This document shows positions 29,617 through 38,487 of a stretch of DNA of 64,000 bases, in pieces; position 1 is the first letter of the stretch; every line of letters begins with the position of its first letter. The DNA lies in assembly GCF_001437605.1 (NCBI RefSeq), contig NZ_JQCQ01000003.1, forward strand, positions 1 to 64,000. Direction: 5' to 3'. Source of the DNA: Pediococcus argentinicus (GTDB taxonomy: Bacteria; Bacillota; Bacilli; Lactobacillales; Lactobacillaceae). The translations under genes were made by a program, and so were the position numbers. Below the pieces are notes generated by a model that saw nothing but the letters and a program-made list of their open reading frames with translations, was not told the origin of the DNA and made no database searches.

Positions 29617-29820
29617 CTACTCATCATCAAGTTCATTTTGAAGTTGTTCAACTTGTGTTCGAAGTTCACTTATCTCATCGTTAATTTCATCGACGGTTTG
29701 ACCTTCACTACTGTATCCCTTGTAGTAAGCCGTCATGTAGTCGTCTTCTTCTAATCGATGAAGCCGGTCTCGAAGTTGACCTAATTCTGCAACTCGTTGA
29801 TCAAAGTTTAAATCATCCAT
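29617..29820 (-). CDS. small acidic coiled-coil protein, uncharacterised
   Basis: A 67-aa hypothetical protein, strongly acidic. Two heptad-rich helices (FDQRVAELGQLRDRLHRLEEDD and VDEINDEISELRTQVEQLQNELDDE) suggest a coiled-coil hairpin or dimer. There is no signal or membrane segment. It starts 12 nt after the stop of the PepSY-like gene and probably forms an operon with it. I do not recognise a family. Confidence 0.7.
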   Translation of the reverse strand: MDDLNFDQRVAELGQLRDRLHRLEEDDYMTAYYKGYSSEGQTVDEINDEISELRTQVEQLQNELDDE

Positions 29821-29832
29821 GAAATCACATCC

Positions 29833-30414
29833 TTAAGCTAAAGCTTCTGGTGCAGCTGGTTGTGGTCCCTTGCCTTCACGGGCGAGAACCCAATTATCAT
29901 AGTTCCATTCTTCAGTTGCGCGGCGTGAAAGCCAGTAGTTCCAATATGATTCTCGTTCCATTTCAAAGATTTGGTTATCTGGACCAACAGAGACCCAGTT
30001 GTATGATCCGTTAGTATGAGCGAATTTGACCCAAGAAATTGGTATTTCGACATATTCGCCTTGATCATTAATAAATTGGCGTTTGAGATGATCAATTCGC
30101 ATATAGCTTAATCCGCTAGCATATTCAGGATCGGTTTCTTCAAACGTTGCTTCGGCAATTCGACGTGCTTCAGCATCACTTGGCATTTTGCCACCAGTGG
30201 TTTGACTGAAGTTGTTGTAACTGATTAAACGACCATCCTGACCGATAACGACAGTAACGTGTGGTCCGTTAACTTTTAAACCTTGTTCAGGTTGATAACG
30301 AATTACCTGAACGGTTTCTTTGTTTCGTGTACGACTAGATGAATCAATTCTTTGGAAACCGTCTGGGAGAATGAAACTTGTTTGATTACCATTTACATTA
30401 ATATATTCTGTCAT
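29833..30414 (-). CDS. uncharacterised protein, PepSY/YpeB-like repeats possible
   Basis: A 193-aa protein without a signal peptide. Segments such as VTVVIGQDGRLISYNNFS, MPSDAEARRIAEATFEE and EIPISWVKFAHTNGSYNWVSVGPDNQIFEMER resemble the two-layer PepSY/YpeB-type modules by their G-x-D-G turns and an A-x-x-I-A helix. This is inference, not a family match. The C terminus is Pro/Ala-rich. It lies in a run with the MarR regulator upstream (13 nt) and the 67-aa gene downstream, so it may belong to the MarR-MFS transcription unit. Confidence 0.6.
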   Translation of the reverse strand: MTEYINVNGNQTSFILPDGFQRIDSSSRTRNKETVQVIRYQPEQGLKVNGPHVTVVIGQDGRLISYNNFSQTTGGKMPSDAEARRIAEATFEETDPEYASGLSYMRIDHLKRQFINDQGEYVEIPISWVKFAHTNGSYNWVSVGPDNQIFEMERESYWNYWLSRRATEEWNYDNWVLAREGKGPQPAAPEALA

Positions 30415-30427
30415 AACGATTACTTCC

Positions 30428-30862
30428 TTATCTTTCTAAATTATCATTAAGCTGTTCAAAAATATTTAGTAGTTCGGATTGTGAAACGTCTAAGTTGGTA
30501 AACAACTGTTCATTATAATCTTCGATAATTTTCGTTAGTTCTGTGACGATTTCTTGTCCAGCCGAAGTAAGAGTAATAATCCAAGTTCGACCATCCTTTG
30601 GAGAATGTTCTTTTTGAACTAGTCCCTTAGCAATCAACTGATCTAAACGTCGCGTAATGTTACTTTGATTAAGGAATAGATTTTTCATTAACTGTTCTTG
30701 TGAAAGTTCTTTTGAACCACTTATTTTTAAAATGAAATAGTAGTTACTTGAAGTTAATCCAAGTGGACGAAGTGCTTCATCTAACTTCATTTGAGCACGT
30801 CTAGCAACAATATTTAAGTTAGATACTAGAGCGTCGACTTCGTTTGGTTTTGATAGCGTCAT
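30428..30862 (-). CDS. MarR-family transcriptional regulator
   Basis: A 144-aa winged-helix repressor. The DNA-binding part (about 35-105) reads ILKISGSKELSQEQLMKNLFLNQSNITRRLDQLIAKGLVQKEHSPKDGRTWIITLT, including the wing DGRT that is conserved in MarR proteins. Flanking helices form the dimer interface. A clear ribosome site (AAAGGAG, 10 nt before ATG) lies inside the MFS gene, whose end it overlaps by 44 bp. It most likely represses its own operon through the palindrome at 32294-32313. Confidence 0.9.
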   Translation of the reverse strand: MTLSKPNEVDALVSNLNIVARRAQMKLDEALRPLGLTSSNYYFILKISGSKELSQEQLMKNLFLNQSNITRRLDQLIAKGLVQKEHSPKDGRTWIITLTSAGQEIVTELTKIIEDYNEQLFTNLDVSQSELLNIFEQLNDNLER

Positions 30863-32252
30863 TTTTGATCATCTCCTTTGATTTGTAGATTGCGACACCT
30901 GCTAATAGGAACAAGAGTAAACCGATTATATATACAACTCGTTGTCCATGAATAATAACATTCAGTGTTTGCCCCAATACCGACTGAATCGATTTATTAG
31001 TTTGCATTGAAATACTTGTATAGTAAGTGAAACTGGCGATGGTCGTACCTAGAATCATACCAAATTCACGAGCTAACGAGTTTAAAGAACCAACTAAACC
31101 ACGCTCTTGAAGTTCAGCACTTTGCATTATTAAGGTGTTATTGGCCGTCCCAAATAGTGCGGTTCCAATTGATAGTAAGATAGATACTAAGATAAAGATG
31201 GTTGGTTCATGATTACCATTACTAATGATTAAACCGACTTGCGAAAGGATTAAAAATAGCAAACCCCACTTCATTATTGAAGTTCGATTAAGTTGATCAA
31301 CGAGAAATCCAGCTAGTGGATTAGCAACCAATGCAATCAGGGGAGCGACCATCAGTAGTTCACCGGTAAAGGCGGAACTGAACTTCAATCCAATTTGCAG
31401 ATACAGAGGTGCTAGTAGAGTAAAGAAATAACTAACAATAAAAGTATAAAATGCTGCAAGTAAATAATTACGGCGCGTGTGGTTACTAAAAATCGATACT
31501 TTTAGTAAAGGTTCAGTAGCACGTTTTTCATATTGAATGAATAATGCTCCAACAAATAGGAAAGCAACCAGCAGTATTAAACTTAAAATGAAGTTCGTTA
31601 GAATTTGAGCTCCAATTATATAAAAGATAGTTGCTTCAATTATTAGTAATAGAGTTCCAATCCAATCGTAATTTTTAAAAGATGCGTGAACCTTTTTTCT
31701 AGGAAAAACCAATAATTCAATCAAGATACAAATAATACCAATTGGAATATTAATCCAAAAGAGATAGTGCCATGAGAGATGGGTTAGTATAATTCCGCCA
31801 ATCCCGGGTCCTGCTAAGGCACCGAGTGAGATAAAGATACTCTCAATCCCAAATGCACGTCCCAGTTGTTGGGGCTCAAAGGTATCGGTCACTAAAGCAT
31901 AGCTATTTGCCATTGTGATACCGGCTCCGATTGCTTGAATTAACCGACCGAGCAAAACTACTGACAAGTGAAATCCAAGTCCGCTCAGCCAGGAACCAAC
32001 AACGAAAAGGATGGTTCCAATAATGAAGAGTTGATTTCGATCCCATCGGTCTCCGATTTGCCCAAAAGGAAGTAGTAAAGCGCTGATTACCACTAAATAG
32101 ATTGCGATAATCAGGTTAGCCGACCCAGTGGGAACGGATAAACTACCTGCGATTGTGGGAATTGCAATGGCTACGATACTGCCGTCCACAATTACCATAA
32201 AGAAAAATATTCCTAAAGTGACTAAAATTAGCCATCTACGTAAAGCTGTCAT
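30819..32252 (-). CDS. MFS multidrug efflux transporter, DHA2 (EmrB/QacA) type
   Basis: A 477-aa protein with about 14 membrane helices, the DHA2 drug:H+ antiporter layout. The start VDGSIVAIAIPTIAGSLSVPTGSANLIIAIYL matches the D-x-x-I/V-x-x-x-A-x-P motif of the group. GQIGDRWDRNQLFIIG is motif A and LAGPGIGGIIL is motif C, the antiporter signature. It overlaps the downstream marR gene. A promoter with its -35 inside a palindrome lies upstream. Export of lipophilic drugs is likely; specific substrates cannot be read. Confidence 0.92.
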   Translation of the reverse strand: MTALRRWLILVTLGIFFFMVIVDGSIVAIAIPTIAGSLSVPTGSANLIIAIYLVVISALLLPFGQIGDRWDRNQLFIIGTILFVVGSWLSGLGFHLSVVLLGRLIQAIGAGITMANSYALVTDTFEPQQLGRAFGIESIFISLGALAGPGIGGIILTHLSWHYLFWINIPIGIICILIELLVFPRKKVHASFKNYDWIGTLLLIIEATIFYIIGAQILTNFILSLILLVAFLFVGALFIQYEKRATEPLLKVSIFSNHTRRNYLLAAFYTFIVSYFFTLLAPLYLQIGLKFSSAFTGELLMVAPLIALVANPLAGFLVDQLNRTSIMKWGLLFLILSQVGLIISNGNHEPTIFILVSILLSIGTALFGTANNTLIMQSAELQERGLVGSLNSLAREFGMILGTTIASFTYYTSISMQTNKSIQSVLGQTLNVIIHGQRVVYIIGLLLFLLAGVAIYKSKEMIKNDAIKTKRSRRSSI

Positions 32253-32278
32253 TGATTATCACCTTCTTTACGATGCTT

Positions 32279-32313
32279 ATTATATATTCATTTATTTGCG
32301 TGCGCAAGCAAAT
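32279..32313 (-). promoter_or_regulatory. MFS-marR promoter with operator palindrome over the -35
   Basis: Minus strand TTGCGC (32302-32307), exact 17-bp spacer, perfect TATAAT (32279-32284). ATTTGC and GCAAAT (32294-32299, 32308-32313) form a palindrome with TTGCG/CGCAA nested inside, covering the -35. MarR proteins commonly bind TTGC-N-GCAA-type palindromes. Confidence 0.75.
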
Positions 32314-32396
32314 TGATCAAAATTAATAAACTTGTGTCAGAAAGCCGGTTTAATGCTACAATTTTGACTTAGTAGGGAATAGTTGGAGGAAGTAAT

Positions 32397-33551
32397 ATGC
32401 TTAGAAAATGGTGGCAGTCACCGCAATTGATTTCTGCCCGTTCTAAAGATCGAAAAATATCTTGGTTAGAAGTCTTTTCAGACTTAATCTATGTAATAAT
32501 TTTTCACTCTTTAACGGTTGGATTAATGCGCGAGACTTCAATATTGAATACAGGTAAGTTTCTATTGCTGTATTTATTAATTTATTGGACTTGGAGTGAA
32601 TTTAACTTTTACTTTGATAGTCACGGGGATACAAGTTTGAGAACAACTACACTGTCAGTGTTACAAATGGCAGCAATCGCTTTAGCAACGGTATATATTC
32701 CAGCCTTCTATGAAAGTCATTTCACTAGTTTCATTTTGGCTTTTGCGCTTAATCAATTAATGATTACGTATCTATGGTGGGGTTCAGGTCACTTTGATCC
32801 TCAGCATTACCAATATGCTCATGATCATAATCGACAGTACTGGATTGCGTTAGGCTTGGAATTAGTTGCTGTGGTAGTGCCAAATCAACAAATTCAAATA
32901 TTACTATTAATTTTAGCAATTGTATTAAATTATTCGGCGGGATGGTTTGCAAGGAAAGCGGCAAAAGCTGAATTCGAGCAACGCCATTTAGAGTTTACGA
33001 TATCACCAGCATTATCAGAACGCTATTCGCAGTTGATGATGATTGTGATGGGTGAGTCGTTAGCTGGTTTGATTGATTCAATGTCTGAAGTTAATAAGAC
33101 TTGGGAAACATTGCTATTATTCTTTGTTTCAGCCTTTCTGACACTGTTGATTTACTTACTCTTCTATATTAATTTTGATCATTTAATTCCTAAAAATGGT
33201 TATGGATGGATGTATTTATATCGAGAGTCATTCATTGTGATTATTTTGAATGCAGTTTTGGAAATTCTATTTATCCATCAAATGTTGTTTGATCCCTCTA
33301 AAACTACACAACTAATGTTAGCTATTACTACCGTTATTATGGTTCTTATCATGGTGTTATTGCCTATTTGGATGGGTGCCGGTCGTAAACCAGATTGTTG
33401 GATTTGGGAGACTGGGGTTAAGGTAGCTGGTCTAGCATTAATCTTACTTGCCCTACTAGTTTCATTTACATGGAGTATTATCTTAATCACTGTAGGTATG
33501 GGTGCAATCGTAGCAGTTGAAGCAATTTATCAAATTGATTTAAATAACTAG
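32397..33551 (+). CDS. low temperature requirement A (LtrA) family membrane protein
   Basis: A 384-aa protein with about ten membrane helices. The N terminus SKDRKISWLEVFSDLIYVIIFHSL is the defining LtrA block (usual form ERKVSWLELFFDLVFV). LtrA was named from a Listeria cold-growth mutant; its biochemical role is unknown. TGGAGGAAG is well placed before the ATG. It is divergent from the MFS-marR operon and does not appear to be coupled to lepB downstream. Confidence 0.85.
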   Translation: MLRKWWQSPQLISARSKDRKISWLEVFSDLIYVIIFHSLTVGLMRETSILNTGKFLLLYLLIYWTWSEFNFYFDSHGDTSLRTTTLSVLQMAAIALATVYIPAFYESHFTSFILAFALNQLMITYLWWGSGHFDPQHYQYAHDHNRQYWIALGLELVAVVVPNQQIQILLLILAIVLNYSAGWFARKAAKAEFEQRHLEFTISPALSERYSQLMMIVMGESLAGLIDSMSEVNKTWETLLLFFVSAFLTLLIYLLFYINFDHLIPKNGYGWMYLYRESFIVIILNAVLEILFIHQMLFDPSKTTQLMLAITTVIMVLIMVLLPIWMGAGRKPDCWIWETGVKVAGLALILLALLVSFTWSIILITVGMGAIVAVEAIYQIDLNN

Positions 33552-33658
33552 TAGTTTAATTAATTATGAAAATTATGTGTCATTTCCATAAAGGAAGAGC
33601 TTTTTTGAGATAGTTAGGATAGAATTAGTTGCAATGATTGATTCTGGAGGGAGTATCA

Positions 33659-34246
33659 ATGAAGTTAATTAAAGAGATTATTAGTTGGGTTATACCGATT
33701 CTAGTAGGTTTATTGATTGCTCTACTAGTAAAAAACTACTTATTCCAAGTGGTACGTGTTGATGGAACTTCGATGCAACCAAATCTTGAAAATAATGAAC
33801 GAGTTTTTGTTTGGAAACCAGAAAAAATCAAACGACTAAGTGTGATTGTTTTTGATGCACATGGTGAGGATCCGGCTGCTACACAATCAACAGATTATGT
33901 TAAGCGCGTTATTGGACTACCAGGAGATACAATTAACTATCGTGATGGTGTTTTATACGTTAATGGTAAAGAGGTGCCGCAAAAATTTATCAGTGAGAAT
34001 CAAAGAAAACAAGGGACCGGTGCTAATTGGAGCTTAGCTTCGATTGCTAAAAAGTATGGCTGGGATAAAGGCCCTACTGAAGTGCCAGCTGACTCTTACT
34101 TTGTACTAGGAGATCATCGAAGTGTTTCAAACGATAGTCGATACTGGGGTTTTGTTAAGAAATCTAAAATCGATGGAACTGTAAAGGCACCGTTCTGGTT
34201 AAGCAAAGACGCACAGCATAATATAAATGATTTAGCCCAAAATTAG
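33659..34246 (+). CDS. lepB: signal peptidase I
   Basis: A 195-aa membrane-anchored serine protease that removes signal peptides. One N-terminal helix (about 8-26) is followed by the catalytic Ser in VDGTSMQPNLENNERVFV (about 41) and the catalytic Lys in DYVKRVIGLPGD (about 85). Box E is GDHRSVSNDSRYWG (about 157). The start at 33659 is chosen because TGGAGGGAG stands 6-7 nt before it, over an upstream in-frame start. A terminator follows. Confidence 0.95.
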   Translation: MKLIKEIISWVIPILVGLLIALLVKNYLFQVVRVDGTSMQPNLENNERVFVWKPEKIKRLSVIVFDAHGEDPAATQSTDYVKRVIGLPGDTINYRDGVLYVNGKEVPQKFISENQRKQGTGANWSLASIAKKYGWDKGPTEVPADSYFVLGDHRSVSNDSRYWGFVKKSKIDGTVKAPFWLSKDAQHNINDLAQN

Positions 34247-34257
34247 ATATTTAATGA

Positions 34258-34285
34258 AGAGACTTGAAGGTTCAAGCCTCTTTTT
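34258..34285 (+). terminator. terminator after lepB
   Basis: GAGACTTGAA pairs with TTCAAGCCTC (one mismatch) around GG, followed by TTTTTAATT. Confidence 0.7.
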
Positions 34286-34349
34286 AATTACTAGAAGCCC
34301 TTAAATAAATAGCGTATGATTTAATTAATAAATTAACGGAGGTTCATTC

Positions 34350-35669
34350 ATGAAACATAAATTAACTAATTCAGAAATTAGTGACTTAAGAAGTACGGTA
34401 CAAGATAATCGTAGTATTGACGTACTTCGTCGAGCCGTTACAAAAGTGGGAGTTAATAGCGCAAGTCAAAATAATGAAGTCGTTAGCAAACTAGATCGAG
34501 TTTTTTCAATTGAAGTTCAGACAGGTAAAGTTTCCAACCAATTGCATAGTGGTAGATGCTGGATTTTCTCGTTGTTGAATACATTGAGACATCGTGCGGC
34601 AACTAATCTGAAGTTAAAAGATTTAGAACTATCACAATCATATATTTATTTCTGGGATAAAATTGAACGAGCAAATATGTTTTATGATCGTATTTTAAAT
34701 TCAACTGAAGTTAAACCAGATGACCGCGAGCTTCAATTCTATTTGAGCATGCCAGGTGATGATGGTGGTCAGTGGGCTATGGCCGCTTCACTTGTTCAAA
34801 AGTATGGGGTTGTACCTGTTTCAGTAATGCCAGAAACATTTAATACGAAAGATACCAGTGGATTTGCAGATGCTTTGAACTTGAAACTTCGTCGTGATGC
34901 TGTCGAATTACGTTCGTTAAAAGAGAATGGAAGTACAGATTCTGAACTTCAAAGTCGTCGTGACGATCTTTTAAAAGAAGTATATAAAATGACGAGTATT
35001 GCCGTAGGTGAGCCACCCGTTGAATTTGATTTTGAATACCGCGATGATGATAAGAAGTATCATATTGATCGTAAAATTACACCGGTTGAGTTTTATCAAA
35101 AATATGTCGATGTTGATTTAGATGACTACGTGGTCTTATCGAATTCACCAGATAAAGAGTTTAATCAAATGATGAGTTTACCCTCACAGGATAATGTTGT
35201 TGGTGGTAAAAAAATCGAATTCTTGAATGTCGAAATGAAGTATTTAAAACAGGCCGCTATTAATCAACTTAAAGATGGCGAAACAGTTTGGTTTGGTAAT
35301 GATGTTTTAAAACAGATGCACCGCAAAGATGGATTATTGGATAGTGATTTATATAAACGGGACGAATTGTTTTATATTGACCTTCATTTAAGTAAAGCAG
35401 ATCGTTTGAAGTTTGGCGAAGCAGAAGTCTCACATGCGATGACGCTGACTGGAGTTGATCTTGTAGAAGACCAATCTACGAAGTGGAAGGTTGAAAACAG
35501 TTGGGGCGATAAGAATGGTCAAGACGGTTATTTCGTAATGGGAGATAACTGGTTTGATGATTTCGTCTATGAAGTTGTTGTTCATCGTCAATACTTAACG
35601 GATGAGCAATTAAAAATTGTTGATGAAACAACACCAATTCAACTTAATGCGTGGGACCCACTGAGATAA
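34350..35669 (+). CDS. cysteine aminopeptidase/endopeptidase, PepC/PepE (C1B) family
   Basis: A 439-aa cytoplasmic peptidase of the bleomycin hydrolase family, which takes part in casein-peptide breakdown in lactobacilli. The catalytic block is SNQLHSGRCWIFSLLN, with the oxyanion Gln (about 64) and catalytic Cys (about 71). The His is in SHAMTLTGVDL (about 363) and the Asn in VENSWGDKNG (about 385). The C terminus ends ...LNAWDPLR, unlike a bare PepC Ala tail. Whether it is an aminopeptidase (PepC) or an endopeptidase (PepE/PepG) depends on that tail and cannot be settled here. GGAGG precedes the ATG; the HIT gene follows 15 bp later. Confidence 0.92.
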   Translation: MKHKLTNSEISDLRSTVQDNRSIDVLRRAVTKVGVNSASQNNEVVSKLDRVFSIEVQTGKVSNQLHSGRCWIFSLLNTLRHRAATNLKLKDLELSQSYIYFWDKIERANMFYDRILNSTEVKPDDRELQFYLSMPGDDGGQWAMAASLVQKYGVVPVSVMPETFNTKDTSGFADALNLKLRRDAVELRSLKENGSTDSELQSRRDDLLKEVYKMTSIAVGEPPVEFDFEYRDDDKKYHIDRKITPVEFYQKYVDVDLDDYVVLSNSPDKEFNQMMSLPSQDNVVGGKKIEFLNVEMKYLKQAAINQLKDGETVWFGNDVLKQMHRKDGLLDSDLYKRDELFYIDLHLSKADRLKFGEAEVSHAMTLTGVDLVEDQSTKWKVENSWGDKNGQDGYFVMGDNWFDDFVYEVVVHRQYLTDEQLKIVDETTPIQLNAWDPLR

Positions 35670-35684
35670 AAGGAGGATTTCCTT

Positions 35685-36083
35685 ATGGAAAAAGATCCAA
35701 ACTGTGTTTTTTGTCAAAAGACAGAAGCTGATTATGTTGCTGAGAATGAGTTGAGTTGTGCATTTGACGATATCAGACCCGTTAGTAAGGGCCATACTTT
35801 AGTGACTCCTAAACGGCATGTTCGTCAGGTTTGGGATTTAACTGATGAGGAACGTAAGAGCTTATTTTCGTTAGTCCAAGAAACTAAGAAAATTTTAGAT
35901 GATAAATATCGTCCAGATGGCTATAATATTGCCATTAATTCCGGTGCAGCTGCAGGACAAACCGTGTTTCACTGCCATGTACATTTGATTCCACGCTATT
36001 GGAATCATGATCCGGAACGTAAACCGATTCCCGCACAATTTTTAGTGCCACCAGAAAGACCTCAATTTAAAGGGATGGACTAA
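35685..36083 (+). CDS. HIT-family nucleotide-binding protein (Hint-like)
   Basis: A 132-aa protein. CVFC near the N terminus (CVFCQKTEADYV) may bind zinc. AFDDIRPVSKGHTLVTPKRHV is the conserved HIT strand block, and the catalytic histidine triad is HCHVHLIPRYW (about 107-117). Hint proteins hydrolyse AMP-linked phosphoramidates. It is preceded by AAAGGAGG and is cotranscribed with the upstream peptidase. A terminator follows. Confidence 0.94.
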   Translation: MEKDPNCVFCQKTEADYVAENELSCAFDDIRPVSKGHTLVTPKRHVRQVWDLTDEERKSLFSLVQETKKILDDKYRPDGYNIAINSGAAAGQTVFHCHVHLIPRYWNHDPERKPIPAQFLVPPERPQFKGMD

Positions 36084-36096
36084 TAGAAACTAAAAT

Positions 36097-36144
36097 AAAT
36101 ACCGCATAACTGCCAGATAATCTAGTAGTGATGCGGTATTTTTC
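36097..36144 (+). terminator. terminator after the HIT gene
   Basis: AAATACCGCAT (36097-36107) pairs perfectly with ATGCGGTATTT (36131-36141) around a 23-nt loop, with a T run after. Confidence 0.82.
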
Positions 36145-36238
36145 TTTTGGAAATAAAAAAATCACCACGATAAGTGGTGACCATACAAGTAATAAGTAAC
36201 CGGTCGATAGACCATCATTCACCTTATGGGGGGAGTAA

Positions 36239-36271
36239 ATGAAAAAAGTTATTTATGTACATATAGTATGA
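36239..36271 (+). CDS. ten-codon ORF with strong ribosome site (MKKVIYVHIV), doubtful
   Basis: ATG AAA AAA GTT ATT TAT GTA CAT ATA GTA TGA is preceded by GGGGGGAG at ideal spacing. It lies in a 243-bp gap between convergent genes. Upstream are two small stems (TCACCAC/GTGGTGA and GGTC/GACC). No gene on the plus strand follows closely, so it is not an obvious leader. It may be a free-standing micropeptide or chance. Confidence 0.3.
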   Translation: MKKVIYVHIV

Positions 36272-36326
36272 ATAAAATGTGAAGAAATTGTGAATTTAAG
36301 TTTTCAGGGCAGTTACAAATTAAAAG

Positions 36327-36836
36327 TTAGTGAACTGGTTGGACTAAAATTCCTGAAACCGTATCATGATCAAAAGTTTTATCGACCATGAATCCTTGAG
36401 CTTTTAATGTTTTTGTACTTTTGGCGATCTTACCTTTGATAGTGAATTTATAATTGGCTGGGATTCCTGAAATCTTAGCATTGATATTCACGATGGTTTT
36501 GCTGCCTTTAGTTTTAATGGTGTATTTACCATCACCCATTTTGCCGTCTTTTTTGATTTTATTCTGATCCGAAGTAGTTTTTGCTATTTTAGAAGCAGTA
36601 TATAAAGATACTTTATTACCCTTAAATTCAAAAGCTTCAAAACCAGACTTACTTTTTTGGTTATAATCCTTAGCTGAGAACCATAGCCCGGAATTGGTTT
36701 TAATTTGTTCAGTAGGGCTCTTGGAAGAAGGTTTCAATGATGCATTGCTATGTTCAGAACTGGATTTACTGCAACCAGCAATTAAGATTGCAGAACCAGC
36801 CATAATGATGGCGATGATTTTCTTGAATTTTGACAT
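36327..36836 (-). CDS. small lipoprotein, uncharacterised
   Basis: A 169-aa exported lipoprotein. The signal ends in LIAGC (Cys about 22). A Ser/Lys-rich spacer follows and then a beta-rich domain from about 48 (LWFSAKDYNQKSKSGFEAFEFKGNKVSLYTAS; GKYTIKTKGSKTIVNINAK). It resembles the many lactobacillar DUF-type lipoproteins of unknown function; I cannot name a family. AGGAT-like sequence lies upstream of the ATG. It is divergent from the cardiolipin synthase gene. Confidence 0.8.
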   Translation of the reverse strand: MSKFKKIIAIIMAGSAILIAGCSKSSSEHSNASLKPSSKSPTEQIKTNSGLWFSAKDYNQKSKSGFEAFEFKGNKVSLYTASKIAKTTSDQNKIKKDGKMGDGKYTIKTKGSKTIVNINAKISGIPANYKFTIKGKIAKSTKTLKAQGFMVDKTFDHDTVSGILVQPVH

Positions 36837-36935
36837 TATTTTTTTATCCTCCGTATTTTCGCTGTTATCTGTATTATAAAGAGTATATCCGAAAAAATAT
36901 AGTTTCGTTTCTTTTACAAAATTACAATCAACGGT

Positions 36936-36957
36936 GTAAATTAATTAGTATTTACAG
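36936..36957. promoter_or_regulatory. TGTAAAT/ATTTACA dyad upstream of cls
   Basis: TGTAAAT (36936-36942) and ATTTACA (36951-36957) form a 7-bp inverted repeat with an 8-nt centre between the divergent lipoprotein and cls genes. It is a candidate operator. No regulator is assigned. Confidence 0.35.
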
Positions 36958-36987
36958 TATGATAATTCTATCGGAGGAATATTGGTT

Positions 36988-38445
36988 ATGCATTGGCTTT
37001 ATTCAGTTTTTGAACTTATTGTCGTCTTAAATGCTTTTGGTGCTATATTGACTGTGTTTAGACAACGAAGAGATATTGCGGCAACGTGGGCTTGGCTATT
37101 AGTGCTGGTTTTACTGCCAGTGGTTGGATTTATTATATATGCTTTTGTCGGACGTAAATTGCCTGAAAATCGACTATTTCCATTAAAACATAAAGCACAG
37201 CTGGAACTTGATCTAATTATTAAGCGACAATCAGAAGAATTAAATGATGAAAAAACATCTTCAGATATCATTTCAGAGGGTGCGGAAGGGATGGTCCGTT
37301 TTTTTGGAAATACCGACCATGCCTTTTTAACGCGGCGAAATGTGATCGATATTTTTACCGATGGGACAGCTCTTTTTGACGATATTTTTGATGAAATTAG
37401 AAAAGCTACTAAACATATTCATATTGAATTTTATACTTTCTATAATGACGATATAGGTAATGAAATGCTGCATTTGCTTGAACAAAAGGCGGCTGAAGGC
37501 GTTGAAGTAAAGGTGATTTGGGACTCTTGGGGTTCGATGGGGACTTATCGGAGTTTCTTTAAGCATTTAATTGAGCTTGGTGGTGAGGCTTCACCATTCT
37601 TGGGGACTCGTTCAGCTATTACTGATTTTCGTTTGAACTTTAGAGATCATAGAAAGATTATCGTAGTAGATGGTAAAGTTGGTTACGTTGGTGGATTCAA
37701 CATTGGTGATCAATATTTGGGTCGTAAGAAGAAGTTTGGTTATTGGCGTGACACGCATATTAAAATTGTTGGTTCCGGTGTTTATGGACTTCAGTCACGT
37801 TTTATTTTGGATTGGAATGCAACAAGTCCGGAAAATGCGATTGATGAAGAATTCAATCCTGGATCAGAGTATTTCCCAGTTGCTGAAACCGATGGTAATA
37901 CCAGCCTCCAGATTGTAAGTAGTGGACCGGATTCTGATATTGAAAAAATTAAACTAGGCTATTTAAAAATGATTAATGCGGCTAAGAAGAATATTTGGAT
38001 TCAAAGCCCATATTTAATTCCGGACGATAGTGTACTGGATGCGTTAAGAGTTGCTGCCCATTCTGGAGTGGACGTTCGAATCATGGTGCCACAGATGCCG
38101 GATCATGCCTTTGTTTATCGAGCAACGCAGTATTATGCATGGCAATGTGCAAAATGGGGAATCAAGGTTTATTACTATAACAATGGATTTATTCATGCCA
38201 AAACGATGGTTATTGATGGACGGATCTCAACAGTTGGTTCCGCTAATATGGATTTCCGAAGCTTTAAATTGAATTTCGAAGTGAACTCCTTTATGTACGA
38301 TGAGGCTATTGCTCAAGAGCTCCAGGATATTTATGAAAATGATATTCAAAGTGCTACTTTACAAACAGCTGAGATGTTTGACCAACAGTCCTGGTGGCTT
38401 AAGTTTAAACAAACATTTTCAAGATTACTTTCACCAATTTTATAA
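36988..38445 (+). CDS. cls: cardiolipin synthase
   Basis: A 485-aa membrane enzyme that condenses two phosphatidylglycerols into cardiolipin. Two N-terminal helices (about 2-20 and 33-55) are followed by two phospholipase D modules with HKD motifs HRKIIVVDGKVGYVGGFNIGD (about 226) and HAKTMVIDGRISTVGSANMD (about 401). The ATG at 36988 is preferred because CGGAGG lies 10 nt upstream; an in-frame TTG at 36982 would be too close. It is single and followed by the T-box unit. Confidence 0.95.
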   Translation: MHWLYSVFELIVVLNAFGAILTVFRQRRDIAATWAWLLVLVLLPVVGFIIYAFVGRKLPENRLFPLKHKAQLELDLIIKRQSEELNDEKTSSDIISEGAEGMVRFFGNTDHAFLTRRNVIDIFTDGTALFDDIFDEIRKATKHIHIEFYTFYNDDIGNEMLHLLEQKAAEGVEVKVIWDSWGSMGTYRSFFKHLIELGGEASPFLGTRSAITDFRLNFRDHRKIIVVDGKVGYVGGFNIGDQYLGRKKKFGYWRDTHIKIVGSGVYGLQSRFILDWNATSPENAIDEEFNPGSEYFPVAETDGNTSLQIVSSGPDSDIEKIKLGYLKMINAAKKNIWIQSPYLIPDDSVLDALRVAAHSGVDVRIMVPQMPDHAFVYRATQYYAWQCAKWGIKVYYYNNGFIHAKTMVIDGRISTVGSANMDFRSFKLNFEVNSFMYDEAIAQELQDIYENDIQSATLQTAEMFDQQSWWLKFKQTFSRLLSPIL

Positions 38446-38452
38446 AAAGTAT

Positions 38453-38481
38453 TTGACGAGTTAAAAATATCATGGTAAAGT
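38453..38481 (+). promoter_or_regulatory. promoter of the T-box leader
   Basis: TTGACG (38453-38458), exact 17-bp spacer, TAAAGT (38476-38481), predicting a start near 38488. Confidence 0.75.
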
Positions 38482-38487
38482 ACATGA

